Origin: Plasmodiophora brassicae | Taxonomy: Eukaryota > Endomyxa: Phytomyxea > Phytomyxea > Plasmodiophorida | Assembly (NCBI GenBank): GCA_036867785.1 | Contig: CP145417.1 | Coordinates: 310,001 to 374,000, forward strand | Direction of reading: 5' to 3' | Length of the DNA stretch: 64,000 nucleotides | Part shown: positions 36,682 through 49,092 of the stretch, piece by piece | Layout: every line of letters starts with the position of its first letter | How positions within the stretch are numbered: position 1 is the stretch's first letter | Notes under the pieces: model-generated | What the model saw: only the letters and a program-made list of their open reading frames with translations | Told to the model about the DNA's origin: nothing | The model's database searches: none | Made by a program: the position numbers and the translations under genes

Positions 36682-37523
36682 TTACGATTCGTTAGGTGAG
36701 GCTTCAATCGTTTCAGATGGGTCAGGAACGACACAGCCGCAGCAACTCCTCCAGACAGTCCACCACGTGTTAGTCGTAGGCGCCATCGTTTCATCTTCAG
36801 CCGCGTTCGATTCCGTTTTGTCAGGGAGGAGCGGTGCTGTCAACGTGTCGTCGTCCGTGCGCCCCTCCTCGCCACTGAAGGCGTCCACGAGGGCAGGTGC
36901 AGGGCCTTGTTGCTGAACTTCGCCTTCTTCTCCATAAAAGACGCATTCGACACTGACTGACAACATCGGTGGCGAATCAGATTGCAGAAACCGTCGGTTG
37001 CCGCGTGTTTTGTTGCCCTTCGCGCGACCTGGAGCCCGTTCCAGACACAGATCAAGCGGCACGTCATAACAAACCGAGCCCCGCTTGACAGCTTCTGCCA
37101 CGTCGATTCGTCCTTCCCACCACTTGTTGGTATCGGTGTCGATGTTGACGCGGAACGTCAGCACTGCCGAGCGTATCAGATTATAAGTGGGCAGGGCAGC
37201 GAAGGGCCCTACGCTTTCTCTCGTACACTGAGGCACCCGGCTGCTTGACGAGCGTGCATTTGGTGCCGAACGGTTCTTGCCAAGTGACGGCGCCGTCGTC
37301 GGTCGGGCGCCTGGCGCTCGTCGACAGCAGCGTATCGGGCGAACTCGACGAATGGGCAGAGCACCAGACCACCTTGACGCAGAGTCGAGATGAGCGCACA
37401 CTGGTCAGACGGGTCCAGACGTTGCTCGCATACCGACTCGGGGCCACACAGGAGACCCTTGACGTTGCCGATGACAATGAGGAAATTAGCTTGCGTACCA
37501 ACGTGCTGGGCTAGCGATTCCAT
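36682..37523 (-). CDS. NT-C2 (EEIG1/EHBP1-type) domain protein with C-terminal Cys cluster
   Basis: The probable start MESLAQHVGTQANFLIV (37523) leads into strand FLIVIGNVK, then LCVKVVWCSAHSSSSPDT, GAVTWQEPFGTKCTLVKQPG, SAVLTFRVNIDTDTNKWWEG, and RIDVAEAV. The order, a W-x-E strand followed by CTLV and then a strand ending in a membrane-proximal loop, is that of the N-terminal C2 domain found in EEIG1, EHBP1 and plant PMI1 proteins, which bind membranes and link them to actin or endosomes. At least two introns (near 37430 and 37215) are needed. The C-terminal part is acidic and ends with WRSCCGCVVPDPS, a possible palmitoylation site. Exons are not fully resolved. Confidence 0.5.
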
Positions 37524-38359
37524 GGACGGGAAGATCGAAGGGACGTGCCGCCGTCAAAACTCTGCGGCGGGGGCACCTCAAGTGCAAACGAGTGCTCCTA
37601 CCCAAACGGCCAACGATCAAGGACACCCTCAGTCTCGATGAGTAAATCATTCGAATGACGCCGGGGCTGCGCTGGCCACTGACAACGAATCGGGTTCCGA
37701 GTGCAGATGAAGGCATTAGCGACAGACGATCCATCGCAAGGGTAACTGCCCCGCATGGCACTTCCACGCATCCGCCAAGCACGTAACGTTCCCAGGCATA
37801 CGTGGAGTGTCGGGAGGTGGCCTACGTCGTCGACCATATTCGTAAGATGTGGTGGTCGAGAGCATCGTGCGCACGAACGAGCCGGCGAAGTGACCATGAT
37901 CGTGAATGCGTCAGCCGAGGTCGCGCCTGACACTGACACGGACCGCGTTGGTGTTTGACATTCCGTGTATGCCTTGCGAATCGAATCGACAGCGCCGACC
38001 ACCTCCCGACATTCCGGGCGGGGGAACGCAACGTGCTCGGGAGCGCTACGCTTGGCAGTTGCCCATGCGGTGTGTGTAGACGCCTTCATCTGCAGTCAGA
38101 ACCCCCGGTGATGACGAACGGCATGTCCCCCCTGCGTAAGAGTGCCGATGGGGCCGACCCCGTTACACCGATGCCATCTGATGTAGGAGCAAACCTCATT
38201 GGAGCAAATCTCATTGCAATACAGCGACACGTGACGACGCCGACTGCGGCGGTGTGGCCCGCGGACTACCGAGACGGGGGTGTCCTCCGTCGTCCGTCTC
38301 CAACCCATTTCGGCAGTACTCGCTTCTGGGCCGACCTGTAATACGGTAGTTGCACGACC
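37524..38359. other. no recognised gene; divergent promoters
   Basis: About 0.8 kb between the NT-C2 gene (-) and the Tonsoku gene (+). Open frames exist on both strands (for example 37598-38089 minus), but their composition is not convincing. A GANLIGANLIA peptide at about 38182-38214 is too short to call a pentapeptide repeat. Confidence 0.4.
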
Positions 38360-41300
38360 ATGTCGTCAGTGCAGGATCTGGCGCGCCTGCAGCGACAGAT
38401 GGAGCGAGGTGCGGCGGTCGGTGACTGGCTGAACGCCGAGTCGTACGCCAACGAGGCAGGCGTGCTGGCCAGGGAGCTCGGCCGGTACTCTCAGTCGGCA
38501 ACCCTGCACAAAGAACAGCTGGTGTTCGCCAGGAAGACGGATCAGGCTAGTTGCGTCGTATGTCGGGATGGATGGGCTCACATCGCTGATGACTTACGTA
38601 GGTGTCGGCTGATATCGCGAGAGCATTCCGATTCCTGGGCCTTGCATATCAAGCCGAATTCGAGGACGAGGATACGAATGAGTCTGTGAAGGAGTCCCGC
38701 ATCGATGAATGCTTGAAAGCCTGGCTAGAGGCCTACGAGGTCGCGAAGCGCTTGTCGGGTGACTGTCCCGCCTCTCGGCAGGAGTACGGCTACTCGCTTC
38801 TCAATCGTATTCGCTGGACACACCTCCGCTATAGTGATCGTGTTGACTTGGACCTAGTTGGTGTGGCGTATAACCTTCGGAAACGAAAGGGAGATGCAAA
38901 GCTGGCCATTCAGTACCTTCGAGAATACGTTGACCTTATGAGAGGTCGAGTTCGATCCCACGTCAGCAACGACGATGACAAGGATGACCTATTCAAGGGA
39001 ATTTTCCAGCTCGGGGAGGCCATTGCTGATGTAAAGCATTCTGGGCCTGTATGCTGAGCGTTAATCTGACGCCTGGTTCTCTGCAGTACTATTGCTCGTT
39101 TGAGTTTATTGTTGATGGAGCGAGTGGCGTTGATCCGACCGAAGCTATTGCGCTCTTCGACGAGTACATTCGCACGCACCCGACGTAACCAGTAACGCTG
39201 CATTGCATGACATGTGGCCCTCTCATTATCGTTCTCCAGGTTTGTGCCGGGCTCGCTGCACTCTGGCGCTGAGCAGTTTGACCTTTGTAACCAGTCTGGC
39301 GAACCATTGCATCTATATATCCGACTTCTCAACGCCTTTTGAATCAGAATCCTTTTCGACAAAGGCGTCCTTCTTTCCAACATGGGGGAGCAATACAGCG
39401 ATGAGGCCGAGTCTGTGTTAAGGTCGGTTCGCGGCGCTGAATATCGAGTTCCCGCTCGGACTCGTTTGGCGGAATTCCTGCTGGAACATTTCAGGTTTGC
39501 TGACGCCATTGCGGAGCTGAAATCGGTAATGCACTAATGCATCAACGTTTCGATGACGACTAACCTGTGTACCATGCGTGCAGCTGATAACCGTCAGCAA
39601 AGACAACGCCCATATTTACGAAGAATACGTAAGCAAGATAGAGGAGATCCAAGACGAGCTAGACCCGTATGAACGCTTGGTCGCAAATGCTGTTGCACTG
39701 CTGATGGTTTCTTAGCCATAGATCTTCAAAACTTGAGCTTGCACTTGCACTTCGCACACGCGACATGCATTCTTCCGCCGTGCATATATATGATGAAATT
39801 CTCCGGTTCGACCTAGATGACTTATCGCTTCGGCATGAAGCGTGGATGGAGCGGGTACTGTGCACTATTGGAATGTCGTTCGGGATGCGTCTGATTGGTT
39901 GTAGGTTGACACGCTCGAGAATGAGTTTGATCTCACAGGGGATGAGGACGGTGTTTTCATTCCTCCAAAAGAAATCGAAGACTCTTTCAGACGTTGCATC
40001 AACGAACTATCCGGTCACCCTGAACTTCAGCTGCAAGCAATGCACCAGCTTGGTTTGCATTTTGAGAAGTACAACCTGATACCTCAGGCTAAGGAGGTAA
40101 AGTGGAGGGTTTCGATTCAATCTTCGTGCATCACTAAGTGTCTTTGTCAGACGTTTCAAGAAGTAATCAGAGCAAGCGTTGGCATACCTGTGGGCGACCG
40201 GTTTTCGCTTCGCGCTGAAAAGGCGCTACTCAGAATCAGTTCTCAGCAGCCTTCCCAGAAACACCATGGTATCAACGCCTAAGGAACATAGAAATGTGAC
40301 ATAATATTGGGACGCGTAGAAGAGCGCCCTGAAGAAGCGCAATCCACACGGGACACGAGAATATATGAAGAAGGTATATTGTAGTTGTGCGTACTATTGC
40401 TATGTATTAGATAGTGATTATACTGCTGTCCCCGACAGATAATCATCGAGCTTCGAATCTGTCACGGTCGCCGTCACCATCCAAGCGAGGGTTGGCTAAA
40501 CTCAAGTCGTCGAGGCCCCGACCTAAAGAATCGGAATCCGAAACGTCGAGCCAAAGTTCAGGCGAGCTTCTTGAAGATGTCCCTTCAGACGAGGATGGGG
40601 TTCCGACAAGTGTTCATCGCCGTCTATGTATGTAGGGTCACCTGTTGTTCTTTCCATTATAACCGCCTTGCAGATGCAGTTGATCCAATGCACGTTGGTC
40701 CCCGGGAAACACCTCGCAGACAGGTCGGGAAGCCACAGGATTTATGCACCGTTGAGAACAGCCCAGAACTAGCGGTCAGCTTATATGACAACGTAGAAAC
40801 GTGTTCTTACGCTCTCCTCAGAGGTTGAGATTAGCAACGGCCAAGAAAAGCGGCGATATTCGCGAAGTCGCAGACTGCTGCCGCGCCATTGGGGAATGGC
40901 TGTGGAATGCTGACAGACCAGCAGAGGCACTACAGGAGTTCACGAAGCAGCTTGAGTATGAAGTTGCTCTCCGGTGAGGACGATGATAATGGCTAAACAG
41001 GCGCAATTTAACTATTGGCCAGATGCGAAGAGGGGCAGATGATAGCGTGCGCCCGTATTTCTCGATGCCACCGTGAACTACGACACTGGGCGCTCTCTGT
41101 TGAATACGCTGAGAAGGCATGCTTTTGACGTGACCCGATGTGGAAGTCGCTACTAACCCCCCGCTCAGTATCTTGGTTTCGCGCGCCCATTGGATGTTAT
41201 GGAGCGTCATTCGGCTTTATTAGACATAAGCACCGTGCTATGGCAGTGGTACGTCCACTATGCTCTGGTATTAATGCATATCGCTGCTGACGGTAAGCGC

Positions 41301-44300
41301 CTTCAGGTCAGAAGAGTTTCTTGAAGTGCCGTTTCAATTACCGGCTCGCCACCGATTGCTGAACCGGGCAAGATCATTCCTGGACGAGTCGTTAGATGTC
41401 ATCAACCAAATTGCGAAGGAGAACCAGAAAGTCCTTGACGGAAAACTAAGATCGCTCTACAATCTTGTAACGCGTGCATTTCTGGCTAGAGGTGCTTTGT
41501 CGCTGATTGCCCGGCGCACTGTTCGAAGGGAAACGTGTGCACCGATCTGGGCGATGTGAAAAGCGCTGTGAAGATGTTTCGCGCCGCCCAAACGTTGCTG
41601 AAGCGTTGTGACTACGAGCTCGTTGTAGAATTTTCGTCAATGTGCAGCAACGGCCTCGGCCAGGCTTACCTGGTGGACGAATCGTACGTCTAACGCCCTA
41701 TTATCTGGTGCAAATAACTGACTTCACGATAGCTTTCACGAGGCGCGATCGGAATTTCGGCGCGCTCTAAAGTTCTTCGACCAAATTGACTGCCAAAATC
41801 CAGACACAAGGGATCAACGGTCTAAAGCCCTGATCAACCTTCTTCAAGCTCACTACCGCTGCTCTGCCGGTTATCCCAGGTTGCTTGTCGCGTTTCGTCA
41901 GGTACCTCTCCAGCGCATTCTGATCGGTAACTGTACGTTAGATTGAGTGACGCAGACCGAGTGCGAAGACAGCTGAGACTTCTTATGGAAGAGGCTGGAG
42001 AAAACGATGTGTGGGTTGAAGATGCAGAAAAGGTGTGGATGGCAAAGATCCGTTTATTTGTGGCGTCTAATAGCAATTGTCAGGCTCTATCCGATTTCGG
42101 CACGGCTAAATCGGAAATCCTCAAGTTTAACGAGCTGTCACAAAACCTTCAGGTTTGGAGCTGCCCTTTCTGCCATGGGTTATGCTGATGTATGGGGTAC
42201 AGGATGGCGTCCTTGCTGCTGCTAGAGAACTTACGATCCGGCGTGAAATGCTCGAGATTGCCGAGTTTCTTAGCAACTTTAGCGAAGTCGCAACGCAGGC
42301 ATCACACATTGTTGCGTTGACCACTGACAGGTTTTCCTTTGCCTTCGCTTCGAGTGCCCATGTAGTCTGATATTTGACGAAATAGATGCCATCAGCTATC
42401 GGCAATGTCGAAGTGGGCAATCGCTTTGCTCAAGCTGGGGAAATTCTCCCAAGTTGTCGCCGTCGCCCGGCAGCAACTTGAGCTCATTGCCGATGCGAGC
42501 AGTCCATCAGACGCTACCGTCCAAGACCACTTCTGGTGTTTATACCTGCTGGCGTATGCTCAGATGCAACTTCCCGGGGCTCGTCGCGTCGAAATCGACG
42601 GCGACTTAGCAGAAATGCGTCGCTTGAAGACGACGCTCTGTGGTGAGATCCCCAGCGCTTTCTCCTGTCACTACCTCATGCTGTCCTTCCAGGCAATGCT
42701 GTTCATTCAGACTGGCGGGTCACCCAAATGGAACTTGCGCTTCTGGAGCTCCAGCGAGGAAGCGGGGAAAATGGTGCAGATCCACATCGTATTGAACAGG
42801 ACATGGACAGACTTATCTCCTCGGGTGCGGGCTCGTCACGGGTAGGACGATTTAGAAGATGCCCATTTGTTCCATGGTCGTTCATGTGGTGTATCAGGAT
42901 ATGGAGGAAGATGAAGAATCACCCGATGAAGCAATTGTGGTCGATGTCCGAGCTCCTCCATCTCTCAAACGACCGGTTACCAAGTCCCGGGGTCGGACGC
43001 AGCCTAACAGCCGCCTCAAACGACAGCGAGTCGTTCATCATGCATCAGCTCCAGTGCCTCCCGAAAGTGCACTTCCAGACTTCAGTGATGCTGGCGTTGA
43101 CATTCGCGACCCGGAGGTACGCTTGCGTGCTCCATAATGCGTTGCGTGTGCCCATTTGTCAATCCGTGAACAGGTGCAGTCAGTTGATCTGAACGTTTCA
43201 CGCGAATCGGATCAACGATCATCGTCGTTGTCGTCACGCCGGTCGCTGTCAGTGCGTATCGCCATTGAACCGCACACGTTCATTGTCGTCTGTGATGTGG
43301 ATTCCACAATCAAATGGCTTGCTGATGAGGCTGCGGATCGGTACTTTCGGCTCGAGCGTCGAAAACCTGTCATTCAGCATCTGCTTTTCAATTTGGCCGT
43401 TGTCGATGCCAGTGACCGGGTCGTTTCGCTCGTTGAAGGGGCATGCATGGGCCCAGGTATTCAAGGTTTGTTCCTGATGGGCGCTTAGTTACTGATCGCG
43501 GTGTTATAGGAAGCCACGTTGAGTTCATTGCTGTCGTCAAGAAATGGGATGCTGTTTCGTTGCAAATGCGATACGATGAAGTGTGTCGAGAAAGCCCCGA
43601 AACCTTCGAGCCTGATGAAGACGTTCGTCATCGCCTTGCTGATCCGGTTTCAAAGTTCGTTGTCGCTACGTAAGCCAGAGTTTGTCCAGGATACACTAAT
43701 CGTGTGCTTCAGGATCGATCTGACATTCTGTCTGGCCGGGTCCAAAGGGCTGCTACCGTCGGTGAAAGTACTTCACCACCGCTCGGCCGACATTACCGAC
43801 CTGCTCTTTGACAATTCTGTTGGTCTACGTGCGTTCTTGCCATGAAACTGCCCCATTCACAAATTCTTGTGCTCAGGCTTTTGATGACTGCTGTGCCGAT
43901 CTCCTGTCTCTTGCTCTTCCCGCATTGTCTTCCTTGTCGGTTTTGTCACTTTCCAACACGAATATCACTTCAGAAGGTGCTACTATCGTTATTTCACGCT
44001 GTTCAGACTTGGAGACCATTGATCTACATTCGAACGATCTCCGGAATGTGCCGGCGATGGCGTTCGCCTCCTTCTTCGAAAGGAACAGCCGATTGAAATT
44101 CGTCGACATCAGGTACCTCTCATGCCCATCTTCAGGAGCGCTAACTTTAACATGTTTCTGTGTAGTTATTGCTGCATCCGATCTGTTTCATTCGGTGACA
44201 CCACCCGGCTGCCCTGTCTCACATGCTTCCGCGTCAACGGTAATCCACTCGTGGACGCAACCACTCTCTTGTCTCGACTAGCCGAACAGCCGGCTCTCGC

Positions 44301-45154
44301 TCGCGTCAACTTCGCGGCAATCGCGTCTGTCGATGCCCGAAGCATAGGCTTACTGATCTCCAGGTGCGATGCACTACAAGTTGTGAACGTATGTCATGGC
44401 GTTGTTGTTGCAATGTTGTAATGACGGATGAGGTGGCAGCTGGGGCAGCGATTCGTTTCCGAGGCTTTTGTGGAGGAGTTCGCCTCGTCTCTTCAGATAT
44501 CAGCGAGCCGGTTGACTGTACTGGATATCAGCGGAAGTCAGTTTGCACCGAACGCGTTCTCCACTGTAGGCTGTTTGGGCAACCATGTGTCTAAATATCG
44601 TGCCTTCTGACGCGGGCACTCTGCGAAGCTCTGTCGCCATCTGTTACAGGCAACGTCGGTGGAGAAATTGGTCCTGGATCACTGCAGAGGTTTATCACCA
44701 GCAGCGGAAGACATCATCCCTTTCGTGGAACTCATCCTCCAGGTCGGCTAATGTGTCCGATGTGGTCGCTCATTAACATGGGTTAAATCCTCAATAGGCA
44801 TCAGCCCTGAGTCTCGTGTCTCTTGTGGACTGCGAACTTGAGGACCAGATCGTCTTGGCGATGTTCGAAGGCCAGGCATCGCCTTGGCAAATTTCTCGCC
44901 CGTTCACTCTTGACTTCGCATACAATGCTATCACAACGGTACACGATATTGGCACGTCAACGAGGCTGCTCTGACACTGTTCAGGATTGTGTCGACCGGG
45001 TTCTGTCCGCGATTGGCTCCGAAGGTCGAACAGGGCTGACGATGTGTCTCCATGCCAACTGTGGCTTCGCCGACTCGCATGTTCAAGTGTGGAGGAGCCG
45101 CCACCCTAATCTCAGGTTTCAGACCGTTCGGTATATGCCGCTATCAGCGACATA
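38360..45154 (+). CDS. TONSL: Tonsoku/TONSL-like TPR-LRR protein, many exons
   Basis: TONSL (plant TSK/BRU1) reads newly replicated histone H4 and supports recombination at broken forks. Start MSSVQDLARLQRQMERGAAV at 38360 leads into TPR-type helices typical of the TONSL N-terminus (YANEAGVLARELGRYSQSA, IARAFRFLGLAYQAEF). TPR-like exons continue to about 42850 (LRVRRQLRLLMEEAGE-type helices, SKWAIALLKLGKFSQVVAV), with an acidic Ser/Glu insert near 40440-40620. An acidic and basic linker (EDEESPDEAIVVDVRAPPS) precedes a ubiquitin-like module, FIVVCDVDSTIKWLADEAA, then DRYFRLE, matching the human VAWLAEQAAQRYYQ segment. From about 43870 leucine-rich repeats follow (LSLSNTNITSEGATIVISR, LETIDLHSNDLRNVP) to the stop near 45154. 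No ankyrin repeats are visible. Individual exon limits are not all resolved. Confidence 0.65.
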
Positions 45155-45644
45155 ATGACCTCTTTTACTTTGCGGCCAGATTCGTCAAGACACACCAGGT
45201 CGACAACCTCGACGTTATGCCTGCTTAGAGACTTCTACTGTATTTATTCCCGTATGGTTGCAAATATTTATACAATATATCGTTTCCTATCGCGAGGCTC
45301 CTGCACTCGTCGCGTGACCGCATAACGCGCTCGTAACGAACATTCGCAAGTGCTACCAACGTTGCTGCGTGTAGCCGCTCTGGGAATTGGTAGGATGCAG
45401 CATGCGCCTGCTTCGTCAGGGGAATCAGATGCGGAATCTGACTGCGGCCCCACTATTGAGCGGCACGCACGACTTCCGGCTGTTTCTTGTGTTCTTGTCT
45501 GCCAAACCAAACCGTTCGTTCCTCCAGGCGGTGTCGTCGTCGAGGCCACACGGACTGCGTGAACGTTCGGCGCCGCAACTACGTAGAGGGCACCTCCTGA
45601 ACCAAGGCCGGCAGCGGCGATCCTGCCACCCCACCTGCACGGTA

Positions 45645-47099
45645 ATGGCGCCGGGAGCGGTCATCTTCTCGGCACTCGTCGTGGTTCTGGCATGGCGGCA
45701 GGCATCGGCCAGTGGTGATATGGATCCCGTGACTCGCAACGTCCTTCACCAATATCTGAGTATCGCGACGTCGGATGACGACGCGGTCCTTGCCAATTTC
45801 TTCAGTGACATTCCGGACCCGCACCTTCGTCAGGTCTATGCCGACATCCAGATCGAGCAGCATGGCCGATCGGGTGGTGAGGTATTGAACCTTCTCTGTA
45901 TCAACATCCTGAACCGCGCCCCGTTGCGTATCGTGCAGGTCCTGCTTGACAACGGCGCTGATCCTGGTACGCGCACGTTACCGACGAAGCGTTCCGCCCT
46001 GCACTTTGCCGCGCTCATGAAGCGTCCTGACGTCATTGATGCCTTCTTGCGACTGGGGACCCCGCCGGATGCGAACGCTAAGGACGAAGACGGGCGCACA
46101 CCTCTCGCCCTGGCCGTCTTGAGTCGCTGCGTTGAATGCGTCCATGTCCTGGTCGCACCCCGCCCTGGCAGGAACGATACCGTCGTCGACGTCAACGCTC
46201 AAGACGATAGGGGCCGCTCCGTTGTACTGCTCGCTGTCGAATCCCGCTCTCTTGCGACCGTCCAGGCTCTGATCGCCTATGAGGCATGTGTGAACCTTAC
46301 CAGCGAGGGCGGTGTCACCCCGTTGCATATCGCCTCCTTCAACGGGGACCTCGAGATGGTCGACGCGCTGCTGGGTGCAGGTGCCGACCCGAGCGCCAGG
46401 ACGACGTCGTTCCTGTACAGGGACGCCTTTGGCCAGGTCGTTCCGTGTGTTGATCGCGAAACGACTCCCTTGCATATCGCCTGTGCGTCCGGGCACACCG
46501 ATGTCGCCGTTCGACTAATGGATGCCGGCGCGGCGCCGACGTGTCGAGACGCGTCGGGGTCCACACCGCTGGACCTGGCGCGGTCGAAATCGAGACGCTT
46601 GGCACGCATCATCGCGACCAGGCTCGCGTCGCAGCCCAAATCCCAGCAACGGTCGCCATCGCCGAAGCCCGCTCCGAGTGTGCAAGCGGTGGCGAACTCC
46701 ACCAGCCAGGTGGTTGCCCCTGTCAGGAAGGCGACGACGAAGAAGAGGAAGAAGAAGAAGAACAAGCGTGCGGGCGCCAAACCAGACCTGGCAGAGCGGG
46801 CGACATCCTCTTCGCAGCAGCCGTCGGAAGAAGGATCCGTCGAAGGGCGGCCGGGCAGCGGGTCCTCGAACAGCGACGTTCGCCTTGTGCCGGGGCGCCA
46901 TGTCGGCCACGACGACTTGGTCTATCCGCGCGATTCGGCGTCCACGATTCGCCTCCGCTGGTTCGAGTTCCTCGCCGACGCCCTCCAGCTGGATGCCATG
47001 CGGGACGAGTGCCGCCGGATCCGCGCCGACCGCGCCCAACTGGACGAAGCCAACCGCGCCTGGCCACACTGGCTCGACCTGGCAACGCTGTCGTACTGA
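45645..47099 (+). CDS. ankyrin-repeat protein with signal peptide
   Basis: Single exon, 484 aa from ATG 45645. The N-terminus MAPGAVIFSALVVVLAWRQA, then SASG, is a textbook signal peptide with a small-residue cleavage site. The frame is open further upstream, but the upstream residues look non-coding. About six ankyrin units follow between residues ~85 and ~320 (KRSALHFAALMKRPDVIDAF, DGRTPLALAVLSRCVECVHV, GVTPLHIASFNGDLEMVDAL, TTPLHIACASGHTDVAVRLM). A strongly basic Lys/Arg tract (TTKKRKKKKNKRAG) comes next, then a C-terminal helical region with LRWFEFLADALQL. Secreted ankyrin proteins with a nuclear-localisation-like basic tract are a common effector design in intracellular parasites; that role is inference. 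Confidence 0.75.
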   Translation: MAPGAVIFSALVVVLAWRQASASGDMDPVTRNVLHQYLSIATSDDDAVLANFFSDIPDPHLRQVYADIQIEQHGRSGGEVLNLLCINILNRAPLRIVQVLLDNGADPGTRTLPTKRSALHFAALMKRPDVIDAFLRLGTPPDANAKDEDGRTPLALAVLSRCVECVHVLVAPRPGRNDTVVDVNAQDDRGRSVVLLAVESRSLATVQALIAYEACVNLTSEGGVTPLHIASFNGDLEMVDALLGAGADPSARTTSFLYRDAFGQVVPCVDRETTPLHIACASGHTDVAVRLMDAGAAPTCRDASGSTPLDLARSKSRRLARIIATRLASQPKSQQRSPSPKPAPSVQAVANSTSQVVAPVRKATTKKRKKKKNKRAGAKPDLAERATSSSQQPSEEGSVEGRPGSGSSNSDVRLVPGRHVGHDDLVYPRDSASTIRLRWFEFLADALQLDAMRDECRRIRADRAQLDEANRAWPHWLDLATLSY

Positions 47100-47399
47100 C
47101 CGGCCCGGCTCGGCAACCTGCTCATAAACCGTCCGTCGGCGGTGACACCGACTCCAAGAAAAGGCTTCGTTCTGGTAGCACTCGCCATTGCCACGTTGTC
47201 CCGGTTCGTTCGTCGCATGTCGCCAGCGACACGCCCATTACCGGCAATGCAGTATTGATCAGTGTATCACACATCGGCAGCGACCCACGAAGCGGGCGTG
47301 CGATGATCTAAAAGCGCAGGAGCGTGTCCGGAAATAGGCGGAGGTGGCAACGTGGTTGCCCAAGCGCCCGGTCGTCACTTGCCAGCGCGCCGTCGTGCC

Positions 47400-48222
47400 A
47401 TGCCTGCAGGCCGACGACGTGCGCTCGTCGCCCTGGCCGTCCTCGTCGTGCTGGCCTGCTGCGATGTCGTCGTCCCGTGCGCCGACGCCGACGTAGACGA
47501 GCTGGCCGCGTTGCTCGGCGCCCTGGACCTGTACCGATATCGAATCCGTCGTTCCCGCGCTCGTCTGTGTCTGACACGCGCGTTGCAGATCGAAGACGCG
47601 GTCGGCGCCAACGCCGCCGCCCGGTCGACAGGCAACGCGACCTGGCGCCAGTGAGGTCAGACGGGCAGGGAGACGCGCCGCGGCCCATCGCGCGTACCGC
47701 CCGCGTACGACGGTCCGGTTCGACCCAATAGCCGGTGCCACCGACGACGACGTCGGCCTGCACCGTTGCAATGCGACGAGGTGGTGGTGGTTGCCGACCG
47801 CGAACGCGCTACTGCCAGTCGGCGCTGGCGCTGCTGTCGTTGGCGGCGGTCATCTCCTGCTGTTGACCGCCAGGCGTCAACGTCAGCGCCGCGTCATCGA
47901 GCAGGACCATCGCCTGCGACGACGGATCGCAGCGACGACGACGACGACGCTCCGAATAGGAGGGGGCCTGGCCGCTGCTGGGCTCACCGCTGCGCTCCTG
48001 CTACGCCGACCCCGCCCGGCGCCGCTCGTCGTACCGCCGGACGGTGGACGACGGCGTACGAAGCTCGCCGCGTTCCACGATACGCTGCGGGACAACGTCG
48101 TCGCCGTCGTCGTCACCGGCGCCCTGGTCGCCCTCGCCATCGCCGCCGTCATGGTCGTCCGGTTCAGGCGCTGGCGAGGGTTCGTTCGCGATCACACCAA
48201 CGCCGTCGCCGCTTGGACATAA
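47400..48222 (+). CDS. candidate signal-peptide membrane protein, exon model tentative
   Basis: Segment one starts at ATG 47400: MPAGRRRALVALAVLVVLAC is a signal peptide, followed by a short helical, Asp/Arg-rich luminal stretch ending near 47650. Segment two (about 47760-48222) encodes NALLPVGAGAAVVGGGHLLL, LRIGGGLAAAGLTAALLL and VVVTGALVALAIAAVMVV, i.e. two or three membrane helices. They may be two exons of one gene (intron about 47652-47732) or two small genes. Ala/Arg-rich composition in GC-rich DNA makes false frames possible. No family recognised. Confidence 0.35.
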
Positions 48223-48363
48223 ACGATACGTCGTACGTAGCCCTGTTCGGGGCAGACGCTGACGCAGGTCGAACGTGCTGACGGGGGAGAGGAACCCGTC
48301 GCTGACGCAGGTCGGCATGATGGCGCGCGCGCGCGTGCAACCTGCGTCTTGTATGGTCAGTCG

Positions 48364-48836
48364 TCAGATGTCGCGAAACTGGGCGGGCGGTTCGGTGCGA
48401 AACTCCCAGACGTGTTCGGGGACGACGCCGGGGTCGCGCTCCGGGTACGCCCGCTGCAGGAGCGCCTTCGCGTCGTCGTACTTGGTCAACTTCAGGCGAA
48501 GGCAGGTCATCATCTCGTGCAGCTGCCGGTAGCACGTCTGCAGCGAACGGTATCAGTCCCGATAAATACCCAGCGCGCACGCGTGACGCCGCACATCGGT
48601 CTGCCCATGGACGTACATCTGCTGGAACTGATGACGAGGTGCTATACGAACGCGTTAGGCCGGATCCGGGCAGCATGGCGCCGACGTACTGTAGCAGCTG
48701 TACAGCTGGTCCAGCGCCTTCATGCAGTCCAGCTTCCTCGGATCTGACCACGATCGTCACCAGGCGGGTTCTCACGAAGCGGTTGCCCCCCCCCAGACGC
48801 TCTACCGTTGTCCGGGTTCCAGTTCCACGACGCCAT
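48364..48836 (-). CDS. twin CX9C small protein
   Basis: Start MASWNWNPDNG (48836), then after a 63-nt intron DPRKLDCMKALDQLYSCYS. A later exon reads TCYRQLHEMMTCLRLKLT and ends HVWEFRTEPPAQFRDI with a stop at 48364. Both cysteine pairs are spaced exactly CX9C, the coiled-coil-helix-coiled-coil-helix signature of proteins imported into the mitochondrial intermembrane space by Mia40. The D-C-x9-C pattern with an aromatic-rich tail is reminiscent of C22orf39/UPF0545-type or cytochrome-oxidase assembly factors. The middle junction (48540-48690) is unresolved; a short exon around QQMYVHGQTD is plausible there. Confidence 0.5.
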
Positions 48837-49092
48837 CGGTGGAGGCCGCCGGAGTTCCGGGCGCGACGACTGATGGATGGGCAGCTGGACCCAGAGGGAG
48901 GAGCAGCGGCGCTTGAGCCCCCCGTGAGGGCCAATGGAACGCCGCCGCCGAGTCGAACAAAAAAAAACGACGGATGGCGTCGCCGACGAGCGTCGTTTTT
49001 GCTGCGGGATTCTCGTCAGACGCAGACGACGGCGGCGGAGGCCACGCCCCGGGGGACTGGCGACATTGCATCCCGTGCTGGATGAGGGCGAG

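Noticed and set aside
38182-38214. GANLIGANLIA, suggestive of pentapeptide repeats
   Set aside because: Only two units in a short frame with no continuation; chance is enough.
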